Shown piece by piece: positions 51,963 through 59,800 of a stretch of 64,000 bases of DNA. The translations under genes were made by a program, and so were the position numbers. This DNA is from Actinorugispora endophytica. Its GTDB lineage: Bacteria > Actinomycetota > Actinomycetes > Streptosporangiales > Streptosporangiaceae. Each line of letters begins with the position of its first letter. Position 1 is the first letter of the stretch. Below the pieces are notes generated by a model. It had not been told where the DNA came from. It made no database searches and worked only from the letters and a program-made list of their open reading frames with translations. The stretch lies in assembly GCF_004363075.1 (NCBI RefSeq), contig NZ_SNYN01000017.1, forward strand, positions 1-64,000. Reading direction: 5' to 3'.

Positions 51963-53342
51963 GTGGACACGACCCCGATGACACCCCCTGATCCCGCACG
52001 TCCGCCCGTCCGGCTGTACGAGGCCGCCGACCCCGCCCTGCTGTGGCCCGCGCTGCTGGCCGACCACGGCCAGATCGCGCCGGTGGAGATCGAACCCGGC
52101 GCGCACGGCTGGCTCGTGCTGTCCTGGAACCTGAACCGGCGAGTGCTGACCGACACCCGCGCCTTCGCCCGCGACCCGGCGTGGTGGCGCGAACTGCACG
52201 ACGGCACCATCGGCCCCGCCTCGGGCCTGCGCGCCCTGTACGGCAAGCGGCAGTCCGCGCTGTTCTGCGACGGGGCCGAGCACCAGCGCTACCGCGACGC
52301 CCTCGTGGCCGCGCTCGGCCGGTTGACCAGGCAGCAGGCGGTCCGGCACATCGACGAGGCCGCCAACCGGCTGATCGACGCGTTCTGCCTGCACGGCAAG
52401 GCCGACCTGATCGCCCAGTACGCCCGCCAGCTCCCGTTGACCGTGCTGTGCCGCCTGTTCGGTCTGGCCCCCGACGAGACCGTCCGGGTCTGCGCGGCCA
52501 TGCAGACGCTGTGGGAGGCCGGGCCCGACGCCCCCGCCGCCAAGACGCGGATCGAGGCGCTGCTGGACGGCCTCGCCCGCAGACGCCGCGCCGCTCCCGG
52601 CGACGACCTGGCGTCCGGCCTCGTCTCCGAGGGCATGACCGACGACGAGGTCCGCGACCAGCTCACCCTGGTCATCGCCGCGGGCGACGACCCCGTCACG
52701 CACCTGATCGGCAACACCCTGCGGATGCTGCTCACCGCTCCGGGGCTGCGCGCCTCCGTGGCGGGCTCGCGGACTCTGATCGCCGAGACCATCAACGCCT
52801 CCCTGTGGGCCGACCCGCCGGTCCAGGCCCTCATCGGCCGCTACCCCACCGCCGACGTGGAGCTGGGCGGGGCCCGGGTGCGCAGGGGCGACTGCCTGGT
52901 CATCGGCTACGCCGCCGCGCACCTGGACCTGATGGCCCGCACCGACCCCGCCGTCGCCCAGGCCAACCGCGCCCACCTGACCTGGGGCGCGGGACCGCAC
53001 ACCTGCCCCCAGATCGGGCGGTCCCTCACCCTGGCCATCGCCGAGACCGCCGTCGAGCAGCTCATGCACCGCCTGCCCGACCTGCGCCTGGCCGTGGACG
53101 CCGGCCTGCTGCGTCGGCGCCCCTCCCTGTCGGTGCACGCCCTCACCGACCTTCCGGTGAGCTTCACCCCCGCCGCCCCCTCACGCATGGACCGAGGAGA
53201 CTCGATATGGAACCGCCCCGCCCTCGCACCGTCCGGCTCGACCCCGCCTCGGGGATCGACATCCACGCCCGGGCGCGCGAGCTCCGGGAGAAGGGGCCCG
53301 TGGTACGGGTGGCTTTTCCCGGCCTGGAGGTCTGGGCGGTGA
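51963..53342 (+). CDS. CYP157-like cytochrome P450 lacking the ExxR motif
   Basis: A 459-residue P450. The heme ligand Cys348 is in WGAGPHTCPQIGR, and the I-helix oxygen motif reads AGDDPVT (240-246). The K-helix site reads ETINASLW (275-282), so the Arg of ExxR is missing, as in the CYP157 family of Streptomyces conservons, which are the known P450s with that loss. The fold should end near residue 405, but the frame runs on for ~55 residues, overlapping the next P450 gene by 136 bases. The start is GTG; ATG five codons in is an alternative. Confidence 0.85.
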   Translation: MDTTPMTPPDPARPPVRLYEAADPALLWPALLADHGQIAPVEIEPGAHGWLVLSWNLNRRVLTDTRAFARDPAWWRELHDGTIGPASGLRALYGKRQSALFCDGAEHQRYRDALVAALGRLTRQQAVRHIDEAANRLIDAFCLHGKADLIAQYARQLPLTVLCRLFGLAPDETVRVCAAMQTLWEAGPDAPAAKTRIEALLDGLARRRRAAPGDDLASGLVSEGMTDDEVRDQLTLVIAAGDDPVTHLIGNTLRMLLTAPGLRASVAGSRTLIAETINASLWADPPVQALIGRYPTADVELGGARVRRGDCLVIGYAAAHLDLMARTDPAVAQANRAHLTWGAGPHTCPQIGRSLTLAIAETAVEQLMHRLPDLRLAVDAGLLRRRPSLSVHALTDLPVSFTPAAPSRMDRGDSIWNRPALAPSGSTPPRGSTSTPGRASSGRRGPWYGWLFPAWRSGR

Positions 53343-54421
53343 CCCACGACGCCGAGCTGCGCGCGGCGATGGCCGACGAGGCCACGTTCGTACGCGGCTG
53401 GCGCAACTGGCGCGCCCTGGCGGCGGGGGAGATCGACGCCGCGCACCCGGTCGCGGCCATGATGCGCGTCGAGTCGATGATCGCCCGCTCGGGGGACGAC
53501 CACAGGCGTCTGCGCGGCCTGGTCCAGGCCGGGTTCACCCGCCGCCGCGTGGAGGCCCTGCGCCCCCGTGTCGAGGCGCTCACCACCAGCCTCCTGCACC
53601 GGATGGCGCGCCGCGGCGGGGTGGTCGACCTGAAGGCCGCGTTCGCGTTCCCACTGCCCATGATGGTCATCAGCGACCTGCTCGGCCTCGACCCGGCCGA
53701 CCAGGAATCCCTGTCCTCCCTGGTCACCCGCATCCTGTCGGGGACCGACCCGACCGCCAACACCGACGCGTTCGCGTTCGCCGTCCGGATGGTCCGCGCC
53801 AAGCGCGCCGCCGGCGACGACGCGCTGATCAGCGCCCTCATCGACGCGCGCGACGGCGACGGCGACGCCCTCACCGAGGAGGAACTCGTCTGGAGTGTCC
53901 TGCTGCTCGTCGTCGGAGGGTTCGAGACCACCGTGGGGATGATCGGCAACTCGGTGAAACTGCTGCTCAACCATCCCGAGCAGCTCGCCCTGCTGCGCGG
54001 CGGCAGGGTGTCGTGGGAGCAGGCCGTCGAGGAGTGCCTGCGCTTCGACCCCTCGGTGGCGATGCTGCCGTTCCTGTACACCACCCGCGACGTGGAGATG
54101 GGCGGCGTCACCATCCCGAAGGGGGAGGCGGTCCTGATGTGCTACGCGGCCGCCAACCGCGATCCGGCCGCGCACGCCGTACCCGACCGCTTCGACACCA
54201 CCCGCGGCGGGAACCGCCACATGGCCTTCGGCCACGCCGCCCACCTGTGCCTGGGCGCGCCACTGGCCCGCCTGGAACTGGCGGTCGCTCTGCCCGCCCT
54301 GTTCCGGAGGTTCCCGGACATCGCCCTGGCCGCCCCGACCGAACCGATGCCGTCGGTCTTCATGAACCATCCGCAGAGCATCCCCGTCCGCCTGTTCGGG
54401 AGCGGCGGACCGGCCGGCTGA
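53207..54421 (+). CDS. CYP154-like cytochrome P450
   Basis: A 404-residue P450 with all canonical motifs: I-helix GGFETT (237-242), K-helix ECLR (ExxR, 276-279) and heme loop FGHAAHLCLG with Cys348. The stretch GDDHRRLRGLVQAGFTRRRVEALRPRVE is typical of CYP154 proteins, the usual partner of CYP157 in conservons. CYP154 enzymes hydroxylate steroids and other small molecules in vitro; the natural substrate is unknown. GAGGAG precedes the ATG, which lies inside the 3' end of the upstream P450 gene. No ferredoxin gene is adjacent. Confidence 0.9.
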   Translation: MEPPRPRTVRLDPASGIDIHARARELREKGPVVRVAFPGLEVWAVTHDAELRAAMADEATFVRGWRNWRALAAGEIDAAHPVAAMMRVESMIARSGDDHRRLRGLVQAGFTRRRVEALRPRVEALTTSLLHRMARRGGVVDLKAAFAFPLPMMVISDLLGLDPADQESLSSLVTRILSGTDPTANTDAFAFAVRMVRAKRAAGDDALISALIDARDGDGDALTEEELVWSVLLLVVGGFETTVGMIGNSVKLLLNHPEQLALLRGGRVSWEQAVEECLRFDPSVAMLPFLYTTRDVEMGGVTIPKGEAVLMCYAAANRDPAAHAVPDRFDTTRGGNRHMAFGHAAHLCLGAPLARLELAVALPALFRRFPDIALAAPTEPMPSVFMNHPQSIPVRLFGSGGPAG

Positions 54422-54444
54422 CCCCCGCTCCCGACCGGGCGGGG

Positions 54445-55635
54445 CTACCGGGCGGGGTCCGTCACTCCCATCGCGCGGAGGGCGCAGTGGACGATCTCGG
54501 CCTGGGCGTCCGGTTGCGAGTGCAGGTCGGGGGCGCGGATGAAGTCGTCGATGATGTGCACCGCGCACAGGGCCAGGACGCGGGCCTCGGGCTCGGTGAG
54601 CCCGGGGTTCAGCGCCATGATGGAGCGGACCCAGCGTGTCGCGTAGTCGCGCTGGCGGCGGCGCAGCATGCCCAGTTCGCGGGGGGGCAGGTTCTCGCTC
54701 TCGGTCACGTAGACGGCGAGGATGTCGCCGTGGTCGCGCGCCATCGCGACACGGGTCTCCGCCAGGACCGCCAGGGCCGCCGCCGGGTCGTCGACGCCGT
54801 CCAGGGCCACGGCGACCGCCGCGTGCAGACGGTCCGAGGCGCGCTGGAACATGCTGCTCAGCAGCTCGCTCTTGCCTTCGGTGTACTTGTACAGCGCCGC
54901 CGCCGTCACCCCCGCCGCCGCGCCGATGTCCTCCATGCTCACCGCGTGGTAGCCGCGCTCGCGGAACAGCCGCGCCGCCTCGGCCATCGCCCTCTCCCAG
55001 CGCGGGCGCCCCGCCCGGGGCTCCGCCGGGTTCGGGACGCCGCGCAGCGGCGGGGACGGGAACTCGGTGGCCAGGACCCGCAGGGTGGCCTCGGAGAGGA
55101 GTTCGACGTAGCGCTCCCGGGGCATCCGGACCCGGTACAGCGCCGAGCTGCCCAGAGCCCCGTGCCCCGCCCAGGCCAGCAGCCTGATCTGCGCGTCCGA
55201 GAGGTCCGGGCGGCGCCCGCGCAGCTCCGAGCCCCAGAAGATCAGTGTCTTGTCGACCCTTCGGCGCAGTTCGTCCTGCTCCTCGGGCGGCAGGTAGTGG
55301 TAGTCGCGCTGCCACAGCGCGGCGGAGTCCCGTTCGACGACCGAGACCCGGGCCATCCGCACGATCCGGTCCCGGAGGCTCTCGCCCTGCGTCTGCAGCG
55401 TTCCCTGCTCCTCGTAGGCGTTGACGAGCGACCATATCGCGCGGCTGAGCAGGTCCTGCTTGCTGTCGAAGTAGCGGTAGACGGCCGGCCCCGAGAGCCC
55501 CGCCCCGGCGGCGATGTCGGTCATCCCGACCTGGTGGTAGCCGTGCCTCCGGAACAGGTCGACAGCCACCGCCAGCAGCTGCCTGGAGCGCTCCTTCCTG
55601 CGGTCGGCCCGGGTCGTCCCCAGTTCCCTCGACAT
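54445..55635 (-). CDS. Double TetR-family regulator
   Basis: A 396-residue protein made of two TetR modules in tandem. The first helix-turn-helix is at ~15-61 (HGYHQVGMTDIAAGAGLSGPAVYRYF) and the second at ~212-258 (RGYHAVSMEDIGAAAGVTAAALYKY); each is followed by a ligand-type helical domain. A single chain could bind one operator as a pseudo-dimer. It ends next to the convergent P450 genes and starts 67 bases after the polyamine cluster, so either may be its target. Confidence 0.88.
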   Translation of the reverse strand: MSRELGTTRADRRKERSRQLLAVAVDLFRRHGYHQVGMTDIAAGAGLSGPAVYRYFDSKQDLLSRAIWSLVNAYEEQGTLQTQGESLRDRIVRMARVSVVERDSAALWQRDYHYLPPEEQDELRRRVDKTLIFWGSELRGRRPDLSDAQIRLLAWAGHGALGSSALYRVRMPRERYVELLSEATLRVLATEFPSPPLRGVPNPAEPRAGRPRWERAMAEAARLFRERGYHAVSMEDIGAAAGVTAAALYKYTEGKSELLSSMFQRASDRLHAAVAVALDGVDDPAAALAVLAETRVAMARDHGDILAVYVTESENLPPRELGMLRRRQRDYATRWVRSIMALNPGLTEPEARVLALCAVHIIDDFIRAPDLHSQPDAQAEIVHCALRAMGVTDPAR

Positions 55636-55702
55636 CTGTTCACTCCTCGTTCCCGTACCCGCCGCTCGCCAAGGCGAGGCTACCCTGGGCAGTCGGGCCG
55701 TC

Positions 55703-57298
55703 TCAGTATCCGATCCAGGCCTGGCGGTGGTACTCGATGATGCGAGGACGCAGCAGGGTCGAGGCCAGGGCCTCCCCCTCCTCGCCGGGGCGGCGGTCCT
55801 TGGGGAAGACCTTCGCGGCCGCCAGCGTCTGCTCGTCGAGGAACCGGGTCGGAGGCAGGTCCGAGGGAAGCGTCAGCTCCGGGGCCTGTCCGGCTCCGGC
55901 GAGGAAGAACCCCCAGTTGCCGAAGCTGGGCACGTCCACGTTGTAGGGGACCCCGCTCAGTCCGGCCTCTCGCATGCTCTCGCCCACACTCCAGTAGGCG
56001 CGCGACGCGAAGTACGGCGAGCCCGCCTGCACCACGATTCGCGCGTCCTCCGCCATCGCCCGCCGGGCCAGGGTGTAGAACTCTACCGAGTAGAGCTTGG
56101 CGGTGCCGACATCGTCGGGGTCGGGCAGGTCCGCGACCACCACGTCGAAGCGCTCGCCGTTGCGGCGCAGCCAGTCGAAGGCGTCGTCGTGGACCACCGT
56201 GAGCCGCTCGTCGCCGAAGACGCCGCCGTTGAGGGCTCTGATCGGGGGCAGGGAGTCCGCCAGCTCCACCACCGCCGGATCCAGGTCGACCAGCACCACA
56301 CGCTCCACGTCGTCGTACCCGAGGATCTCGCGCACGGCCAGGCCGTCCCCCCCTCCGAGCACCAGGACGTCGCCGCGCGGCCCGTCCATCACCGGGTGCA
56401 CCAGGGACTCGTGGTAGCGGTACTCGTCCAGGGAGGAGAACTGCAGGTCGCCGTTGAGAAAGAGGCGCAGATCCGTGTGGTCCAGGCTCTCGGTGACGAC
56501 GATCTCCTGGTACTCCGAGCGCTCGGCGTGCACGACGGGGTCGCGGTACAGGGCCTGGCGCGCGCTCACCTCGAACCTCCCGGACAGCGTGAAGGCCCCG
56601 CCCAGCGCCAGCAGCACCAGGGTCAGGACCACCGCCAGCCCCACCGCGCCCGCCCGCGTCAGCGAGCGGCGGAACAGCCACAGCACGACGGCCATGCCCA
56701 TGACGGCGTTGACCGCGCCCACCAGCAGCGCCCCCTGCGGCAGGCCCAGCAGCGGGAGCAGCAGGAAGGGGAAGGCCAGTCCTCCGACGAGGCCCCCCAC
56801 GTAGTCCGCGGCGAACAGGTCGGCGACGGCGCTGGCGGCGTCCTGCCTGCGGATGCGCTGGATGAGCGTCATCAGCAGCGGGATCTCCGCTCCGATGAGC
56901 GCGCCGATGACGAAGGCGATGCCGACCAGGGCCGGCTGGTAGAGCGAGAACCAGGCGAAGGCCGCGTACAGCAGCAGCACCGACAGGCCGCCGAACAGCG
57001 ACAGCAGTCCCTCGATGATCGCGAACCAGAACGCGGGGCGGCGGGCGAGCCGCTTGGACGCCAGCGAGCCGATGCCCATGGCGAACACCATGACCGACAG
57101 CACCACCGACGCCTGGGTGATGGTGTCGCCGAGCAGGTAGCTGCCCAGCGCCACCAGCGCCAGTTCGTAGACGAGTCCGCACGCGGCGCAGACGAACACC
57201 GCGAACATCACCAGGAAGCGGGCGAGCCGCGGCCGCACCGGCAGCCGCGGCTCCTCGGTCTCGCCCGCGCCCCGCAGCGCGGTGTCCGTGCCGGCCAT
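55703..57298 (-). CDS. Membrane spermidine-synthase-like aminopropyltransferase
   Basis: A 531-residue fusion: about seven membrane segments (~28-230) and a C-terminal polyamine aminopropyltransferase domain (~245-531). The synthase motifs are complete: LQFSSLDEYRYHESLVHP, VLVLGGGDGLAVREIL, LVDLDPAVVELA and the catalytic-loop DLPDPDD. It should transfer aminopropyl groups from decarboxylated SAM to a polyamine or related acceptor at the membrane. No SAM decarboxylase is in the window. Its ATG overlaps the TGA of the DUF350 gene (TGATG). Confidence 0.9.
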   Translation of the reverse strand: MAGTDTALRGAGETEEPRLPVRPRLARFLVMFAVFVCAACGLVYELALVALGSYLLGDTITQASVVLSVMVFAMGIGSLASKRLARRPAFWFAIIEGLLSLFGGLSVLLLYAAFAWFSLYQPALVGIAFVIGALIGAEIPLLMTLIQRIRRQDAASAVADLFAADYVGGLVGGLAFPFLLLPLLGLPQGALLVGAVNAVMGMAVVLWLFRRSLTRAGAVGLAVVLTLVLLALGGAFTLSGRFEVSARQALYRDPVVHAERSEYQEIVVTESLDHTDLRLFLNGDLQFSSLDEYRYHESLVHPVMDGPRGDVLVLGGGDGLAVREILGYDDVERVVLVDLDPAVVELADSLPPIRALNGGVFGDERLTVVHDDAFDWLRRNGERFDVVVADLPDPDDVGTAKLYSVEFYTLARRAMAEDARIVVQAGSPYFASRAYWSVGESMREAGLSGVPYNVDVPSFGNWGFFLAGAGQAPELTLPSDLPPTRFLDEQTLAAAKVFPKDRRPGEEGEALASTLLRPRIIEYHRQAWIGY

Positions 57299-57720
57299 CA
57301 GGAGATCGCGACGGCCACGACCAGCGCGACGGCGATGTGCGCGGAGGCGTTCACCCAGGCCGCCGGGTGCAGTTCGGTCTCGGAGACGATCGAGCCGAGC
57401 TTGCCGGGCGTGAGCAGGTCGATGAGCAGGAAGGAGAGGGACATCACGAGGAGCCCGATGACGCCGTAGGCCAGCGTGCTGACCAGGCCGAACAGCAGGC
57501 CCGGGCCGCTCGCGAGGATCGCCGAGGCGACCACGAGCGCGACGCCCAGGGTGTTGGCCGCGACGATGAGGGTGGCGTTGCGGTTGCGCTGCGCCCAGAT
57601 CAGCTCGTGCAGCTTGCCGGGGGTGAGCAGGTCGATGATCAGATAGCCGACGGCCATCAGCGCGATTCCGACCACGCCGTAGGCCAGGCAGGCGACGGCA
57701 TCGATGAGCAGCAGGTTCAT
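57298..57720 (-). CDS. DUF350 membrane protein, duplicated
   Basis: A 140-residue protein with four membrane segments formed by an internal duplication: LIIDLLTPGKL at ~27-37 and LLIDLLTPGKL at ~97-107, each after a hydrophobic pair. DUF350 (YjfL/UPF0719) is linked in many bacteria with spermidine-synthase-like, DUF4178 and PspA-type genes and with envelope stress. It is coupled by TGATG to the aminopropyltransferase gene. GAGGAA lies just upstream of the ATG. Confidence 0.88.
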   Translation of the reverse strand: MNLLLIDAVACLAYGVVGIALMAVGYLIIDLLTPGKLHELIWAQRNRNATLIVAANTLGVALVVASAILASGPGLLFGLVSTLAYGVIGLLVMSLSFLLIDLLTPGKLGSIVSETELHPAAWVNASAHIAVALVVAVAIS

Positions 57721-57769
57721 GGGTTCCTCGTCTGGTGTGGGTAGTGGTGTCGCACGGGTGGGAAGGCGG

Positions 57770-58135
57770 TCACTTGCCCCATCCGGGGCCCCCGCCCCGG
57801 TTCGAGCTGCCGCTGGAGTCGCTGGTGCTGTTGCTGTTGCTGTTGTTGTTTCCGCCGCTGTTGCCGCTGCTGCCGCCGAAGAACCACACGCCGCCCCCGG
57901 AGGAGGAGCCGCTGCGGCACCCGACGTAGGTGTACTCGCCGTTGACCAGGTCGTAGTCGCCGTCGTTGGGGTCGTACTCGTAGTACGTGTTGCCCGAGAC
58001 GTCCGTCTCCCGGTCGTAGTCGCCGCAGGCGCGCGAAGGGCTGCAGGCGACCAGGCACACCACGAGGACGGCGACGAGTCCCGTTCCGATCAGCAGGAAC
58101 CTCTTGACGTTGGTCGCGGAGTCGTCATCGGCCAT
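57770..58135 (-). CDS. Lipoprotein-like protein with Asn/Ser/Gly tail
   Basis: A 121-residue protein: a short N-terminus, one hydrophobic segment (~13-31) ending in VCLVAC, a plausible lipobox (Cys31), then an extracytoplasmic Tyr/Asp-rich part (NTYYEYDPNDGDYDLVNGEYTY in pieces, ~49-68) with two further Cys (C37, C70ish) and a low-complexity Ser/Asn/Gly tail. It overlaps the DUF2617 gene by 11 bases. No family is recognised with confidence; a DUF4247 relation is possible. Confidence 0.7.
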   Translation of the reverse strand: MADDDSATNVKRFLLIGTGLVAVLVVCLVACSPSRACGDYDRETDVSGNTYYEYDPNDGDYDLVNGEYTYVGCRSGSSSGGGVWFFGGSSGNSGGNNNSNSNSTSDSSGSSNRGGGPGWGK

Positions 58136-58667
58136 GGTGCGGGTCTTCCCTTCCGGGGCGTGGATGCAGGACGGTCGTGGAGGCGGTCGTCACAAGTTCG
58201 CCGCTCTGCGGGTAGGCGTGCCAGCTCCGCCAGTGCAGGACGGGGCCGGCCGCCATCGCGAGCAGGGCCGTGACGGCGAGGGGATCGCCGGGGAAGGTCG
58301 CCAGAAGCGTGTCCGGCCGGTCGGTCAGGCGGTCGCGCATCCTGGTGGTCTGCTCGGCGAACGCGCTGGGGCCCAGACGCAGCACGGAACTGGTGAAGCC
58401 GTGCCGCCGGACCCCCTCCACCCGGGGCGCGGCGCTGCCGGGCAGGCCGCCGGCCTCACCCGGCAGGCAGGCGACGGTCTCGATCATGTGTGCCGCGGGG
58501 TCCTCCAGCAGGACCTGGTGGGAGGCGCCCAGCACCCTGAGTTCGACGCGGGCCCCCGAGAGGTCCAGGACCCTGGTCGCCAGCGGTTCGGCCGGCGGGT
58601 GGGTGAGGCTCCAGGCGAGGTCGGCCGCCCGGGTGTCGCTGAAGGGGGTCTCGATGGCGACGCGCAC
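58125..58667 (-). CDS. DUF2617 protein
   Basis: A 180-residue soluble protein with the DUF2617 pattern: ADLAWSLTHPPAEPLATRVLDL near the start, LRVLGASHQVLLED, and FPGDPLAVTALLA with LHWRSWHAYPQSGELVTT near the end. The family occurs in actinobacterial clusters with DUF4178, DUF350 and polyamine synthase genes; no function is known. It starts 4 bases after the DUF4178 stop and overlaps the lipoprotein-like gene. Confidence 0.83.
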   Translation of the reverse strand: MRVAIETPFSDTRAADLAWSLTHPPAEPLATRVLDLSGARVELRVLGASHQVLLEDPAAHMIETVACLPGEAGGLPGSAAPRVEGVRRHGFTSSVLRLGPSAFAEQTTRMRDRLTDRPDTLLATFPGDPLAVTALLAMAAGPVLHWRSWHAYPQSGELVTTASTTVLHPRPGREDPHHGR

Positions 58668-58670
58668 GGG

Positions 58671-59279
58671 TCAGCCGCCCGGGTAGATGGTGAAGGAGCC
58701 GAGCGCGACGTCGGTGCCCAGGCTGGCCTCCCACCCTCCGTGGTCGAAGCGCTCGAACGCCAGGTGCCTGCCTCCGGGAGCCTCGTAGTCGGCGTAGTCC
58801 ATGCCGCCGCTCTCGCGCAGGCCGGTGGTGCCCTCGGACCGGTAGGAGGCGGTGCCCCGCTCGACGAAGCGGTACCGCACGCCCTCGACCTCGAGGGTCT
58901 TGGGGCCGGGGACCAGGCTCAGGTCGGGGCGGCCGGTCCACATGACGATCTGCACGTCGGGGTCCTCCTCGACGGACAGCCAGCGGCGCTCGCCCTCGAC
59001 CTCCATGAAGTGCTCGGCCCAGTCCCAGCCTCCCTCGGACAGCCGCAGGGAGCCGCGCACCCAGGTGCGCTCGATCCCGAAGTCGAGCATGTCGCCCGCC
59101 TTGATGGTGCGCGGATCGCCTTCGGTCCCCTGCTCCGCGAAGGGGTCGCGGGGCGTCTTGGGGACGGGGGCGGGCGGTTTCGCCGCGGCGCCCCGGGAGC
59201 GGCCCAGTAGATAGACCACCGCCGCGATCGCCACCACCACGATGATGACGATGATTCCGATCAGGACCAAATCGCCCAC
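58671..59279 (-). CDS. DUF4178 membrane-anchored protein
   Basis: A 202-residue protein with an N-terminal membrane helix (~5-27), a Pro/Lys linker and a DUF4178 domain (~57-200; GDMLDFGIERTWVRGSLRLSE, WAEHFMEVEGERRWLSVEED, YRFVERGTASYRSEG). It is the first gene of the five-gene unit. DUF4178 is conserved next to polyamine/ATP-grasp and DUF350 genes; the biochemical role is unknown. The GTG start has GGAGAGCAGG upstream. Confidence 0.85.
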   Translation of the reverse strand: MGDLVLIGIIVIIVVVAIAAVVYLLGRSRGAAAKPPAPVPKTPRDPFAEQGTEGDPRTIKAGDMLDFGIERTWVRGSLRLSEGGWDWAEHFMEVEGERRWLSVEEDPDVQIVMWTGRPDLSLVPGPKTLEVEGVRYRFVERGTASYRSEGTTGLRESGGMDYADYEAPGGRHLAFERFDHGGWEASLGTDVALGSFTIYPGG

Positions 59280-59800
59280 GTGCCTGCTCTCCTGCTTCTC
59301 ATCTGTGCAGATCCTCGCACGTCACGGGTAGATCCGTCCATACAGGATCCCGTTGGTGCATTCACGAGCGTTTCGACGGAATCCAGGGCAATCCGGTTGC
59401 ACCGGTCCGTCGAATTGTTGTCGGACCACGGGGGGTGAGCGGGCGGACACCACGGCACCCGCCCCGACCGGTTCCGGGGGGCCGGTCTTGAAGCGGATGC
59501 CGTGGACGCGGTCGTAGAGATCGTTCTCGGTCGGCAACCGCCGCCTCCGTCCATGCCGGGACGCGTACCCCTGTGCAATGCCCCGGAGGCCGCGGGACGG
59601 AACCTGAACTTCTCGGGGCCGGTCTCCCGAACCACCGGAAAGCCCCTCCGTCTCGGCGGAGCGGTCGGCGAGCCGGCGTACCGGCCTCCGCGAGCGGCCG
59701 TTTCCGGCCGCCGCGCCCCGGCGGCCCGGGTCGGTGTGTTAGTCGCCCGTGTCCGGGAGCAGAAGTGATACGACGGTCTGCGACACCGATTGGAGCCTCC
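59280..59800. other. Divergent intergenic region
   Basis: No gene is supported in these 521 bases between the DUF4178 unit (minus) and the acyl-CoA oxidase gene (plus). It probably contains promoters for both. I see no clear operator or structured RNA. Confidence 0.5.

Noticed and set aside
59280-59800. Short open frames in the gap before the acyl-CoA oxidase gene
   Set aside because: None has a ribosome binding site with a plausible product; translations are Arg/Pro-rich and lack any motif.
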